Positions 35,138-43,892 of a stretch of 64,000 bases of DNA are shown here, one piece after another. Each line of letters opens with the position of its first letter. The stretch's first letter is position 1. The notes beneath the pieces are model-generated. The model was given only the letters and a program-made list of their open reading frames with translations. It was not told where the DNA came from and made no database searches. Source of the DNA: Humibacter albus DSM 18994 (GTDB lineage Bacteria > Actinomycetota > Actinomycetes > Actinomycetales > Microbacteriaceae); the NCBI RefSeq assembly GCF_000421825.1, contig NZ_ATXT01000001.1, forward strand, positions 1 to 64,000, written 5' to 3'. Made by a program: the position numbers and the translations under genes.

Positions 35138-36313
35138 ATGTTCGGCGAAGGTGGGATATACGAGGGCAAGGCGGATCGCGTCCGCCGTGTAGGAGCTGCA
35201 ATCAATCCCGTCGCACACGGGCAGAGCACCGACAAGACAGTGAAGCGTCGCTTGGTGCACATTGATGTGTCTTCAGAGCAGGTGCCGCTGCCGGCAATTG
35301 CACGCACGACTCTGCTTGCGCTCGGATGCTCTGACGCCGGACGATTCGAAAAAGTTGCCTGGCGCGTCCCATTCGATTTCGAAGGCATCCCGTGTGCGCT
35401 CGAAGACCAGAAGCTCGGAGTCAACCTCTACCTTTGGGTGCCCGATGAATGGGACGACCCAGCAGCGACCTCTCTTGGCGATCGAGTGATGGCGACTCTC
35501 CAGCGTGCGATCCGGGTAGCCGAAACCGACATCTTCTACCCCGCCATCAAGTCCGAGGTGAAGCGCGGACGCCTCATCCTGAAGAACAACGTCGCAGATC
35601 TGCAGCGCGCGTATCTCTACTTCCGGATGCTTGCTGAGGAAAAGGGATCAAGCACTCCGCAAAATGCATCGCCTGGCGACGACGAGTTCATGTCTCGATG
35701 GATCGATGGGGTGAATCGTGAATTGCGGCGCGTTCAAGAGCGCCGCTACCTGTCTGACTCCATGATCGTCGCCTTCTTCGCGTATCTGGAGCGATACCTT
35801 GCACTTGCGCTGCCCTTTTCGGGCGCTGACCCCGCCTCGCTGGATCTGATCCGGTTTCTTGCCGCACCGTGGGGTGAAAAGTTCAAGACCGTGCTGGATG
35901 TAGTACATGCACGCGAGCCGAAGCTGCTTTACGATCGGCTCCTCAGGATCGCAGAGACGTTCCGAAATCCGCGAGCCCATGGGCACGACAAAATGGGTTC
36001 GACCAGTGCGGTGTATTTGGAGGGAGTTGGCGCGGTTCCGCTAATGCTCACAGGCATTGAGGAGACGCCCGCGTTCAAGCTTGACCCATTCGGCGAACAA
36101 GGACTTGACGACATCAAGTCGGTCTTCGACGACGTCGAGGTGCTCATGATGGGGCCAGCGCTCGGCAACGCGGCGAGGTGGATCACCGGTGGGTTCGATG
36201 TCAGTTTGTATGCCGAAGACATCGAGTCATACCGCTTGCCGCCAGCCGAGTTCGAAGCATTTTGTTCTCGTAGCGCAGACGAATGGGAGCGTCAGCAAAA
36301 CATGGACTGGTGA
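35138..36313 (+). CDS. Hypothetical protein with HEPN-like RNxxxH motif
   Basis: The 391-residue protein is of unknown family. Its N-terminal 150 residues are mixed; the middle is helical (RELRRVQERRYLSDSM, FAYLERYLALALPF) and ends with FRNPRAHGH, where R276-N277-x3-H281 fits the RX4-6H active-site motif of HEPN RNases. It has no membrane segment. It is transcribed rightward, 68 bases before a second gene with the same kind of motif. An RNase or toxin role is inferred from the motif only. Confidence 0.6.
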   Translation: MFGEGGIYEGKADRVRRVGAAINPVAHGQSTDKTVKRRLVHIDVSSEQVPLPAIARTTLLALGCSDAGRFEKVAWRVPFDFEGIPCALEDQKLGVNLYLWVPDEWDDPAATSLGDRVMATLQRAIRVAETDIFYPAIKSEVKRGRLILKNNVADLQRAYLYFRMLAEEKGSSTPQNASPGDDEFMSRWIDGVNRELRRVQERRYLSDSMIVAFFAYLERYLALALPFSGADPASLDLIRFLAAPWGEKFKTVLDVVHAREPKLLYDRLLRIAETFRNPRAHGHDKMGSTSAVYLEGVGAVPLMLTGIEETPAFKLDPFGEQGLDDIKSVFDDVEVLMMGPALGNAARWITGGFDVSLYAEDIESYRLPPAEFEAFCSRSADEWERQQNMDW

Positions 36314-36381
36314 CCCCGGAATCATAGCCTTGGTTCGCCTACGGAACATCAGCCATCTGCACCCACCACTACAGTCGACAC

Positions 36382-36888
36382 ATGGGACTATCCGGCCTGT
36401 TCGCCTACTCAGCGGCCAACGACGAGGACATCCCAACAGTTCTCGCGCTTGCTTGGGCAGAGGCGGTTCTCAATCAAGCGGACGCCCTTGACACCGCGGA
36501 GAAGCAGCACAACGCAAATCTATCCATGCTCGAGAGGATGGATTACGACTATCCACCGGATGAGGGCGCCTCTTTCCGGTGCCTATGGGTAACGAACCAC
36601 ACCTTCGTCTGGATGGTTATGCAACTTGCGATTTGGGTTGAAAAAGCAATCGCAGATGATGCAGTCGCGCCGCCCTTCTCCGCCAACCTACGGAATTGGC
36701 GAAATGCACTTGAGCATCTCAATGAAGCACTAATCATGGACTCGGAAGCGATCCCTGACCCAACCCGGGGATCGAGACAATCCATATCGGAGATCGGCAG
36801 CATTAGGTTCGGATCTGTAGGCGGTGCTCACCTTGCAAGTTTCGCGACAACCGATCAGGTACGCGAATGGGTCCGATTGCTGTTGTAG
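36382..36888 (+). CDS. Hypothetical protein with HEPN-like RNALEH motif
   Basis: The 168-residue helical protein contains FVWMVMQLAIWVEKAI followed by LRNWRNALEHLNEAL, where R107-N108-x3-H112 matches the HEPN RX4-6H motif, preceded by a helix of the right length for the fold. It may be a small HEPN RNase or toxin. It follows the larger motif-bearing protein and precedes the 330-base gap before the sce7726 gene. Confidence 0.6.
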   Translation: MGLSGLFAYSAANDEDIPTVLALAWAEAVLNQADALDTAEKQHNANLSMLERMDYDYPPDEGASFRCLWVTNHTFVWMVMQLAIWVEKAIADDAVAPPFSANLRNWRNALEHLNEALIMDSEAIPDPTRGSRQSISEIGSIRFGSVGGAHLASFATTDQVREWVRLLL

Positions 36889-37218
36889 GGTTCCCGATCT
36901 AGATTGTGCCGGACGCCAGGTGATCGTGTTTCCGGCCGACAGCCGTCTCGCCAAGCCACACCGTCGAGCCTAAGACGCCATGAGGACGTGCCGTCGCCGA
37001 ACCCTGAGGAGAGAGTGGGGCGAAGCGGTTATCAAGGCTCATGACACCGGCGTAGGAACCCGCTCTAGCGGCTCAGCCTGTCGCATGCCAATGAGATGAT
37101 CCCTAGTGACTGAACAGGCTCCGCGAAAACCGGACGACGTTGACGGCTCACGCGGACGAAGATGCCCAGCAGAGCCGGCCACACACTACGATGAGGACGA
37201 TACCTGGGAGGATCGACC
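36889..37218. other. 330-base gap before the sce7726-sce7725-RES operon
   Basis: I see no convincing gene here; one rightward frame, 37106-37336, overlaps the sce7726 start and is a shadow. The stretch should contain the operon promoter; TACGAT at 37187-37192 could be a -10 element but a matching -35 is not clear. GGGAGG before the sce7726 GTG is a good ribosome site. Confidence 0.4.
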
Positions 37219-38082
37219 GTGCCGACTGTACTCGAACGTGAGGCGTCGCGACTCTTCTCAACAGCGGTGTTCCGTCCACTCGCAAGCGGGAAGTCGTCGA
37301 CGCGAGCCGATGCAACTGCGTACCGCCTTCGCGTAGAACTCAACCTGGACAGCGACGCGACAAACCACGATGTCGTTGACGTTGCCTACCAGTTGATGCG
37401 GCAGGGCTATCGCAGCGAGTACTTCTATCGCAATTTGATCGCCAGCAAAGTCTTCGTTGGACAGCACCGCGCCGCAAACTCGGCGCTCCTGAACGAGTTC
37501 CGGGTCGGCGACTCGATCGCCGACTGCGTCCTCGTAAATGGCAGAGGAGCCGTGTACGAAATCAAGACGGAGTTCGACTCGCCAGAGAAGTTGAATACCC
37601 AACTTGATAACTACTATCGCGCATTTCCGTACGTCAACGTAGTCGCCCACATCGGCGATGTCGAGAAATATCAACGAATACTCGACGATACCCCGACTGG
37701 CTTGATTGCAGTCGGACCGCGGGATCGCCTTTCAACGGTGAAGCCCGCGACGCCGCAATTGGACTCCTTTGACCTCAGAACCATGTTCAACATGCTGCGA
37801 ATGAACGAGGTAACGGCGGTGCTGGAACAATGGTTCGGGAACGTCCCAGACGCTCCTAACGGACTCCGCTACGAACGGTTCCTCTCGCTGGCCGAGCAGA
37901 TACCCGCTACTGAATTTCAGAAGTTGATGCAGCAGGCACTGAAAGCCCGGCAGCTACGAAACAGTCGTCGGATGATGCTTAGTTCCACCATGTTGCCGTT
38001 GCGAGCGCTCGTCGTGCAGCTCGACCCCGATGCGCGCCAACAAGAGAACCTGATGCGTTGGCTCAAGTCGAAGGGATCCTGA
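37219..38082 (+). CDS. sce7726-family protein with PD-(D/E)XK-like nuclease site
   Basis: The 287-residue protein starts at GTG 37219, behind GGGAGG. SIADCVLVNGRGAVYEIKTE places D102, E114 and K116 in the order D-x11-E-x-K, the metal-dependent nuclease core of the PD-(D/E)XK superfamily. The remainder is helical. The sce7726 name is assigned from recall of the family and its neighbours. It is the first gene of a three-gene unit with an sce7725 protein one base downstream. DNA cleavage is predicted, not shown. Confidence 0.7.
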   Translation: MPTVLEREASRLFSTAVFRPLASGKSSTRADATAYRLRVELNLDSDATNHDVVDVAYQLMRQGYRSEYFYRNLIASKVFVGQHRAANSALLNEFRVGDSIADCVLVNGRGAVYEIKTEFDSPEKLNTQLDNYYRAFPYVNVVAHIGDVEKYQRILDDTPTGLIAVGPRDRLSTVKPATPQLDSFDLRTMFNMLRMNEVTAVLEQWFGNVPDAPNGLRYERFLSLAEQIPATEFQKLMQQALKARQLRNSRRMMLSSTMLPLRALVVQLDPDARQQENLMRWLKSKGS

Positions 38083-38083
38083 A

Positions 38084-39037
38084 TTGTACTTCCCGTACTT
38101 ACGCGGAAAGCAATATGAGCTGCTTGCGCTAAAAGAACTCAGCGTCCTGCTGGGAAAACAGCAGAAAGTCATCCCGATCATCGAGCCGGTTCGCTCTCCC
38201 AACGGATCCGGTCTCGACCGCTGTTTGACCGCGATGCACGATGCCTCGATCGGATTTGTACTGGTGCTGAATCCGAGCGTAGGTGAACTTCGCAACCCCC
38301 ATGTAGCGCCCGAACTTGCGCAGTATCTCTCGGAACAGAACCGGTCAACGAACTGGAACCTGGGACTTCTTATAGATGAGCGCACTAACGTTGCAGACTT
38401 AATCGCGAACTACCGGGAGCAGATTGCTGGACAGGGGCGCCTAACGTTAATCCATAAAGGGATCGCTGAGGGGCTCGGCGAGCTACCGTCCCTCACCAGC
38501 GATCTGCGTCGTGAGTTCGATGTTATCGATGACCGCTGGAGAAGAAGGTACTTCCGTGATCTCTTGGCAAGTTCACAAGGCATAACACTCCGCGACGGCT
38601 TCCCTGGAGAAGAGCGGAACGCTGCCTACCTCGGTAAGGAAGAGTCAGTGTTCACCGACGACCACCTTTTTTACGTCGAGGAGAGTTGGTTTGGCTTCTC
38701 CGACTACTTGACGATCGGTGAACCCTATGCCGACGGCGGCTTCACGCCACGCGCCGTGGCGATTCACTGGACATATGAGCCTCACCCTGGTGCTCCTATC
38801 CTGATCCGACACTTCACATCGGAGAGTAACGGCGACACCGCGAACGTCGGCGGCAAGTTCCTTGAAGCAGCTCGAAAGCTCGTCGCCTTCCTCGATCTCC
38901 ATGACATTCACACGGAAGCATCGGAGGTCTTCCGATCCCATGTGGCAAACAGCACGTACCCCGGGCTCGGAATCGTGAAGAAGCTATCTATCCAGAACCA
39001 CCTTGAGTTGATGTCTGGAATCCTGAGCAGACCGTGA
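38084..39037 (+). CDS. sce7725-family (beta protein-like) protein
   Basis: The 317-residue protein starts at TTG 38084, one base after the preceding stop; MYFPYLRGKQYELLAL is the family's usual beginning, which supports this rare start. It belongs to the same broad group as phage beta-like proteins, whose enzymatic role is unknown; a TIM-barrel-like alternation of strands (VIPIIEPV, FVLVLNPS, GLLID) is visible. It ends overlapping the RES gene (GTGA). The regular pairing with sce7726 suggests a complex. Confidence 0.7.
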   Translation: MYFPYLRGKQYELLALKELSVLLGKQQKVIPIIEPVRSPNGSGLDRCLTAMHDASIGFVLVLNPSVGELRNPHVAPELAQYLSEQNRSTNWNLGLLIDERTNVADLIANYREQIAGQGRLTLIHKGIAEGLGELPSLTSDLRREFDVIDDRWRRRYFRDLLASSQGITLRDGFPGEERNAAYLGKEESVFTDDHLFYVEESWFGFSDYLTIGEPYADGGFTPRAVAIHWTYEPHPGAPILIRHFTSESNGDTANVGGKFLEAARKLVAFLDLHDIHTEASEVFRSHVANSTYPGLGIVKKLSIQNHLELMSGILSRP

Positions 39038-40086
39038 GAGCTTGCGCGAAGTGCTTCTCTGCAAGCACATGGGTGTTGAATGCGAGTCCGCCACAGTCTT
39101 CACCAGGAAACTGCGACTTTGGACACGGCTACGATCCACACACCTGGCCTACCACGGCATGGATCGACAGCTTCATCCGACTCTTCGAGATTTATGAGTT
39201 AGAGGATCGCGTCGGATACGGTCTGGAACTACACCTCCAAATCCAACAGGACTGGCGGATCTTCAGCTTCGATGAGCCCCGAAAGCTCCGACAGTTTCTC
39301 GTCTCCGCCATTCAAGACGAGCATCCGCTGGCCGACTACGGTACGAAAGTTCGGCTGAAGACTACAGGCGAATACGGCGGAACAGACCCGCTACTCTCCT
39401 GGGCACAGTTCTCTGACGAGATACGGACGCGCAATCGATACTTCCCGCAAACCGTCCCTGACCGAAAGATCCTTGAGCGCGTGCTGCTCGAAAGTGTCGA
39501 ACACATTCAGAAGGACATAGCGCTGTACCGAGCCAGGGTTTTCGAGGAGACAGCGCCGTCTGCGATCGAAATGGGCGCGCCACCAGCGATCAAGGCGGCG
39601 GCGGGACGTGCCAACCCCGTCGGCATTCCTTATTTGTACCTGTCGTTCGCCTTAGAAACCTGCATCTATGAGACGCGCGTCGCCAACCACACTCAAGTAG
39701 CTATCGGAACCTTCCACGCCACGCGTGACCTCTCGGTCCTTAACCTCGCCGATGTTGAGGCCCCCGACTTCTTCGATATCGAGGAAGTTGACTCGGTGGC
39801 TGAACAGATCCGCAGAGTCTCATTCCACCGATATCTCTCAGCTCTGGGTCATGAACTCAAAAAGCCAGTACGAGTGTCCGATCAGCCAACCGACTACATC
39901 CCCACGCAATACCTGTGCGAACTTGCGAAATCGCTCGGACTCGATGGAGTGCTCTACTCCAGTTCACTCCATGCTGATGGACGCAACGTGGTTCTCTTCG
40001 ACGTGGACGCAGCAGCTTGCGACCACGAGATCAAGGTGATCGAGATTACGTCCTTGAGCGCCGACTGGCGGTTCGTGGGCCGGTAA
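39034..40086 (+). CDS. HEPN/RES N-terminal plus RES domain protein
   Basis: The 350-residue protein has an N-terminal CAKC...C27 cluster and helices, then a RES domain: LYRARVFEE near 164-172 and GRANPVGIPYLYLSFALETC at 191-210, the consensus around R168/R192 and E208. RES domains are NAD+-consuming (ADP-ribosyltransferase-fold) toxins in characterised pairs. The GTG start overlaps the sce7725 stop. No small antitoxin gene is adjacent; instead the two upstream proteins may control it. Predicted NAD+ depletion could be the effector of a defence system. Confidence 0.72.
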   Translation: MRACAKCFSASTWVLNASPPQSSPGNCDFGHGYDPHTWPTTAWIDSFIRLFEIYELEDRVGYGLELHLQIQQDWRIFSFDEPRKLRQFLVSAIQDEHPLADYGTKVRLKTTGEYGGTDPLLSWAQFSDEIRTRNRYFPQTVPDRKILERVLLESVEHIQKDIALYRARVFEETAPSAIEMGAPPAIKAAAGRANPVGIPYLYLSFALETCIYETRVANHTQVAIGTFHATRDLSVLNLADVEAPDFFDIEEVDSVAEQIRRVSFHRYLSALGHELKKPVRVSDQPTDYIPTQYLCELAKSLGLDGVLYSSSLHADGRNVVLFDVDAAACDHEIKVIEITSLSADWRFVGR

Positions 40087-40192
40087 ACACCGGCTTCATC
40101 CGGACGCGAGAACGCCCTCAACACATCGCACGGTAGTCGGCACACCGCATGTCACCTGGCGCATCACGATAAAGCAACCTGACGGTTGATGG

Positions 40193-41759
40193 ATGACACA
40201 TATCCCTCAGGACAAGCAGATTCCGTCTCCGTTACGCGCGGTCTCGTACGTTCGTGTCTCCACCGACCAGCAGGCTGCGGGGGGAGCCGACGGCGATGGA
40301 TTCTCAATTCCTGCGCAGCGCGAGGCGAACAAGCGACGCGCGCACGAGCTCGGGGCGCTGGTCATCGTCGAGTTCGTCGAGCGCGGCCGATCCGGACGTT
40401 CGCTCGCACGTCTCGAGTTGCAGCGAATGCTCGACTATGTGCAGGCTCATGCGGTTGATCTCGTCATCGTCCACAAGATCGACCGACTTGCGCGAAACCG
40501 TGCCGACGATGCGAGTCTCACGAACACGATCCACAGCAGCGGTGCTCGCCTCGTCTCCAGCACCGAGGCAATCGACGTCACGCCGAGTGGCCGGTTGCTG
40601 CATGGGATCATGGCTTCCATCGCGGAGTTCTACTCACAGAACCTCGCGACCGAAGTCAAGAAGGGGATGCGTCAGAAGGTGATCCAAGGAGGAAGCGTGG
40701 GCCGCGCGCCGCTCGGCTACCTCAACACGCGCACGCGCAACGCCGACGGCACAGAGCAGCGGATCGTGACCGTGGACCCCGAACGCGCCCCGCACATCGC
40801 TTGGGCGTTCCACGCCTACGCGACCGGGAACTGGAGCGTGATGCAGTTGGTGGAGGCGTTAAACAGCCGCGGCTTGAGCACGCGGTCGACACCCAGCACA
40901 CCGGCCACGCCGGTAACCCTGCGGACGGTACATTATCTGCTGAAGAACCCGTATTACACGGGCGTCGTCGCTCTTAACGGCGTCGAATATCCCGGCAGCC
41001 ATGAACCGCTGGTCGACCCGGTCACCTGGGCGACCCGTCCAAGACATACTCACGGCACGACGCAACGGGCAGCGCTCACGCATTCACAATCACTACCTCA
41101 AGAGCACCGTCTACTGCATCGAGTGCGGCCGGCGCCTGATCATCCAGAACACACGCTCGAAGAGTGGACGTGTCTACCAGTACTTCATCTGCTCTCGTCG
41201 GCAAGGCGACGATTGTCTACAGCGCAAAGCCCTCCCCGTTGCCGATGTGGAGAAGCGCGTCGAAGACGCCTATCGGACGATCACGCTCACCGAGCAACAG
41301 CGCCAAGGCATCGAAGACATCGCCCTCGCAAAGCTCCGACGACAGCACGCTCTCCACGCGCAACGACGCGAGGAGCTGGAGAACGAGACCCGCAAGATCG
41401 ACTCCCGTCGGGAGAAGCTCCTCGAGCTCTACTACGAGGACGTGCTCCCCCGCGAGTCCCTCCTCAAGCACCAGCGAAAGCTCAACTCCGAGACGACGCG
41501 CATCCAGCAAGAACTCGCTGCTGTCCAAATCGATGACAACGCACTCGAGCAGAAGCTGCGCATTGCGCTGGATCTGCTCCAGCACAGCGTCGACCACTAT
41601 CTCCAAGCTGATGAAGCCACGCGGGAGCAGCTCAACCGCGCGCTCTTCAAGCGCATCCTCCTCGGCCCGCAACCTGACCAGATCTGGATAGAACTCAACG
41701 ACGTCTACGACGAACTCATCAACGCTCCGACGCCCCACACAAAGCCGAAAACTGGATGA
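40193..41759 (+). pseudogene. Large serine integrase, frameshifted
   Basis: The frame from ATG 40193 has the resolvase domain (SYVRVSTDQQ with catalytic S23; VIVHKIDRLARNRADD), then the recombinase domain (GRAPLGYLNTRTRNADG) up to DPVTWA. At about 41031-41038 it shifts: the next frame continues VQDILTARRNGQ, the zinc ribbon (YCIECGRRL...CSRRQGDDC) and a coiled coil to 41759. A one- or two-base indel breaks an otherwise 520-residue protein. It would have integrated the island; now it may be inactive, unless this is a sequencing error. Confidence 0.85.
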
Positions 41760-41789
41760 GGGACCACTCTCACGGGCAGTCCCTCATCC
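41754..41789 (+). terminator. Terminator of the integrase gene
   Basis: GGATGAGGGAC (41754-41764) and GTCCCTCATCC (41779-41789) pair perfectly over 11 bp with a 14-base loop. The left arm contains the integrase stop codon. It separates the integrase from the oppositely read ssrA 3' end. Confidence 0.7.
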
Positions 41790-41842
41790 ACTCAACAGTC
41801 ACGCGACAACGGCCAGATGCGCTTTTGATAAGAGCATCTAAG

Positions 41843-42235
41843 TGGAGATGGGGGGAATTGAACCCCCGTCCATCGCTGTGGTCATACGCCTTCTACGGGC
41901 GTATCCCATGAGGGCGCTTTGCTCGGTCCCGGAACTTGCCATGGGCAGCTGATCCGACGAACCCAGTCACGGTAAGTGTCCTCCTACGCCCCCTGACGAT
42001 GCGCAGAAGCAATCTCTCTCACTGACGCCAGGATCCGGGTAGAGAGAAGTCCCCGGTCTGACGGTCTCTTTGAGTCGCTAAGAACGACTAGGCCGCGAGA
42101 GCGACCTGGGCCTTAGCGGAGACAGTGCTGTTGGAATTGGCACTTATTGTTTTGCAAGGAGCGTTAACGAGATAACCCTGCATCCTCGACCCGCTTCTCG
42201 TAATCTCGCAGACGATGTCGAAACCGATCATCCCC
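41843..42235 (-). ncRNA. ssrA: Transfer-messenger RNA (tmRNA)
   Basis: The 5' end GGGGATGATCGGTTTCGAC (minus strand, 42235) pairs with CATCTCC near 41844-41850 to make the tRNA-like acceptor, and a T arm (GGGGGTTCAATTCCCCC) is present. The tag frame, 42141-42088, encodes ANSNSTVSAKAQVALAA followed by TAG, with the usual ALAA end recognised by ClpXP. CCA is not encoded after the discriminator A (41843). tmRNA with SmpB rescues stalled ribosomes. The island abuts its 3' end. Confidence 0.93.
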
Positions 42236-42358
42236 ATGAGGCGGGCCACTGTCACGCGCTGTTGAGTTTCTGTAAGGTGCATCCGTCACAACGTGGCGGC
42301 CTTCTAGGGTACAACACCGAACGTGCGCCTGTCATGCCCGATGTGCGAATCTGGAGGG

Positions 42359-42691
42359 GTGGCATCCACCGTTCTCCAGGCATCCGCAGCCTCGAGCCCT
42401 GCGACGATCGAGCGCACCGAGGAGGCCGTCGACCTCACCCCTCGGCACAGCCTCGACACGCCCTGGCAGACCATCGTCTGGAACGACCCGGTCAATCTGA
42501 TGTCGTACGTGGTCTACGTGTTCCGCAGCTACTTCGGGTTCAGCAAGGAGAAGGCCACCAAGCTGATGCTCCAGGTTCACCACGACGGCCGCACTATCGT
42601 CGCCACGGGTACCCGCGAGGCGATGGAGGCGCACGTGCACGCCATGCACTCGTTCGGGCTCACGGCGACCGTCGAGCGGGCCGAGAAGTGA
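42359..42691 (+). CDS. clpS: ClpS adaptor of the ClpAP/ClpCP protease
   Basis: The core VWNDPVNLMSYVVYVFRSYFGFS and MLQVHHDGRTIV identify ClpS, which delivers N-degron proteins to Clp ATPases. From GTG 42359 the protein has 110 residues with a flexible N-terminal tail. Starts at GTG 42323 or ATG 42341 are alternatives, as ribosome sites are unclear. Its stop overlaps the DUF2017 start (GTGA), a pairing common in actinobacteria. Confidence 0.9.
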   Translation: MASTVLQASAASSPATIERTEEAVDLTPRHSLDTPWQTIVWNDPVNLMSYVVYVFRSYFGFSKEKATKLMLQVHHDGRTIVATGTREAMEAHVHAMHSFGLTATVERAEK

Positions 42692-43218
42692 GTTCCGTGC
42701 GGTCGCTGGGCGGCGGGGGCGTGACCGTCGTCCTGACCGAGCCCGAGTTCGCCGCGCTCACCAAGCTCGAAGCCGACCTGATGGGCACGCTCGCGCAACG
42801 GTTACAGGACGTCTCGGACGGAACGGTGCGAGAGCATCCGCTCTTTCCCGATGCGTACTCGGCTGATCCGGAGGCGGCCCGAGAATTCCACTCGCTCACC
42901 GATGTCGACCTCGCCGGCACGAAGAGCGACGGCGCGCGCCGCATCATGGATGCCTTCTCCGCGGCTCCCCGGCACGACTGGGGTCCGCCGTGGCGTCGCG
43001 TACCGGCCCGCACCGTCGAGTTCGATGCAGAGCTGGCGCACGCGCTGCTGCGCAATCTCACGGATCTGCGCCTGCTCACGGCCGAACGACTCGGAATCGA
43101 ACACGACGAGGATCTCGGCCGCCCCGGCGAGGAGTTCGCGCTCGATCGCGCGCTCTACTGGTGGTTGGGCGAGACGCAGGAAGCGCTCGTGCAGGCGCTC
43201 GCCGGCGGCTTGCTCTAA
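42688..43218 (+). CDS. DUF2017 family protein
   Basis: The GTG at 42688 overlaps the clpS stop. The product of 176 residues shows VVLTEPEFAALTKLEADLMG near the start and a helical C-terminus with LRNLTDLRLLTAERLGIEHDED. DUF2017 genes regularly follow clpS in actinobacteria, but the function is unknown. A frame extending upstream to 42262 is an overlap artefact. Confidence 0.83.
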   Translation: MSSVRSLGGGGVTVVLTEPEFAALTKLEADLMGTLAQRLQDVSDGTVREHPLFPDAYSADPEAAREFHSLTDVDLAGTKSDGARRIMDAFSAAPRHDWGPPWRRVPARTVEFDAELAHALLRNLTDLRLLTAERLGIEHDEDLGRPGEEFALDRALYWWLGETQEALVQALAGGLL

Positions 43219-43308
43219 GCATCCGCGCCCCGACCGGCAGTGCCGCTCACGATTTCGCGCAAGATCGTCGGGCTCTTCCTGGGGAGGAAGCCGCCCGCCC
43301 TGAACGCG

Positions 43309-43785
43309 CTACTCGCCGAGGTGGTTCTTGTTCGCCATGGCGCGCTCCGCCTCGCGTTTGTCCTGCCGCTCGCGCAGCGCCTGGCGCTTGTCGTATTCGC
43401 GCTTGCCCTTCGCGACGCCGATCTCGACCTTGGCGCGGCCGTCGGAGAAGTACAGCTGCAGCGGGATCACCGTGTAACCGCCGTCTTTGATCTTGTTCGC
43501 GATCTTCACGATCTGCTGCTTGTGCAGCAGCAGCTTGCGCTTGCGACGCGGCGCGTGGTTGTTCCACGTGCCGTCGAGGTACTCGGGAATGTAGACGGCA
43601 TCGAGCCACGCCTCTCCCCCGTCGATGAACGCGTAGCCGTCCACCAGTGACGCCCGTCCCTCGCGCAGCGACTTCACCTCGGTGCCGGTGAGCACGAGGC
43701 CTGCCTCATACGTGTCCTCGATCAGGTAGTCGTGGCGGGCGCGGCGGTTCGTCGCCACCACCTTCTGACCACGTTCCCTGGGCAT
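43309..43785 (-). CDS. smpB: SsrA-binding protein SmpB
   Basis: The 158-residue protein has the SmpB beta-barrel signature ([40 protein letters not shown]) and the basic C-terminal tail ([18 protein letters not shown]) that enters the mRNA channel. It binds tmRNA and directs it to stalled ribosomes. The ssrA gene lies 1.1 kb away, with clpS and DUF2017 between. Confidence 0.96.
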   Translation of the reverse strand: MPRERGQKVVATNRRARHDYLIEDTYEAGLVLTGTEVKSLREGRASLVDGYAFIDGGEAWLDAVYIPEYLDGTWNNHAPRRKRKLLLHKQQIVKIANKIKDGGYTVIPLQLYFSDGRAKVEIGVAKGKREYDKRQALRERQDKREAERAMANKNHLGE

Positions 43786-43892
43786 GGCTCACGTCTCCTC
43801 ATCGCTCTCGTTGCCGCGCTGCTCATCGACGCCGCACGACGCTGCGCCGTCGGGCACAGCAGCCCACCAGCATAGCGCGACGAAACCCTGAC

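Larger units (their letters stand above)
29700..41800. mobile_element. Integrated genomic island with a large serine integrase
   Basis: The genes from about 29.75 to 41.76 kb use less GC-biased codons than their neighbours and include a large serine integrase at the right end, helix-turn-helix and sigma/XRE/ImmA regulators and several defence-like genes. The left edge is placed between the terminator at 29651-29676 and the first island gene; the right edge between the integrase and the 3' end of ssrA at 41843. I did not find a clear duplicated att core, which serine integrases need only as a few bases. Exact ends are unknown. Confidence 0.75.

Noticed and set aside
37106-37336. Small plus-strand ORF before the sce7726 gene
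   Set aside because: It overlaps the sce7726 start in another frame, has no ribosome site and no recognisable motif.
37219-40086. A known RES-Xre toxin-antitoxin pair
   Set aside because: No Xre-type antitoxin gene adjoins the RES gene; its partners are sce7726 and sce7725 family proteins.
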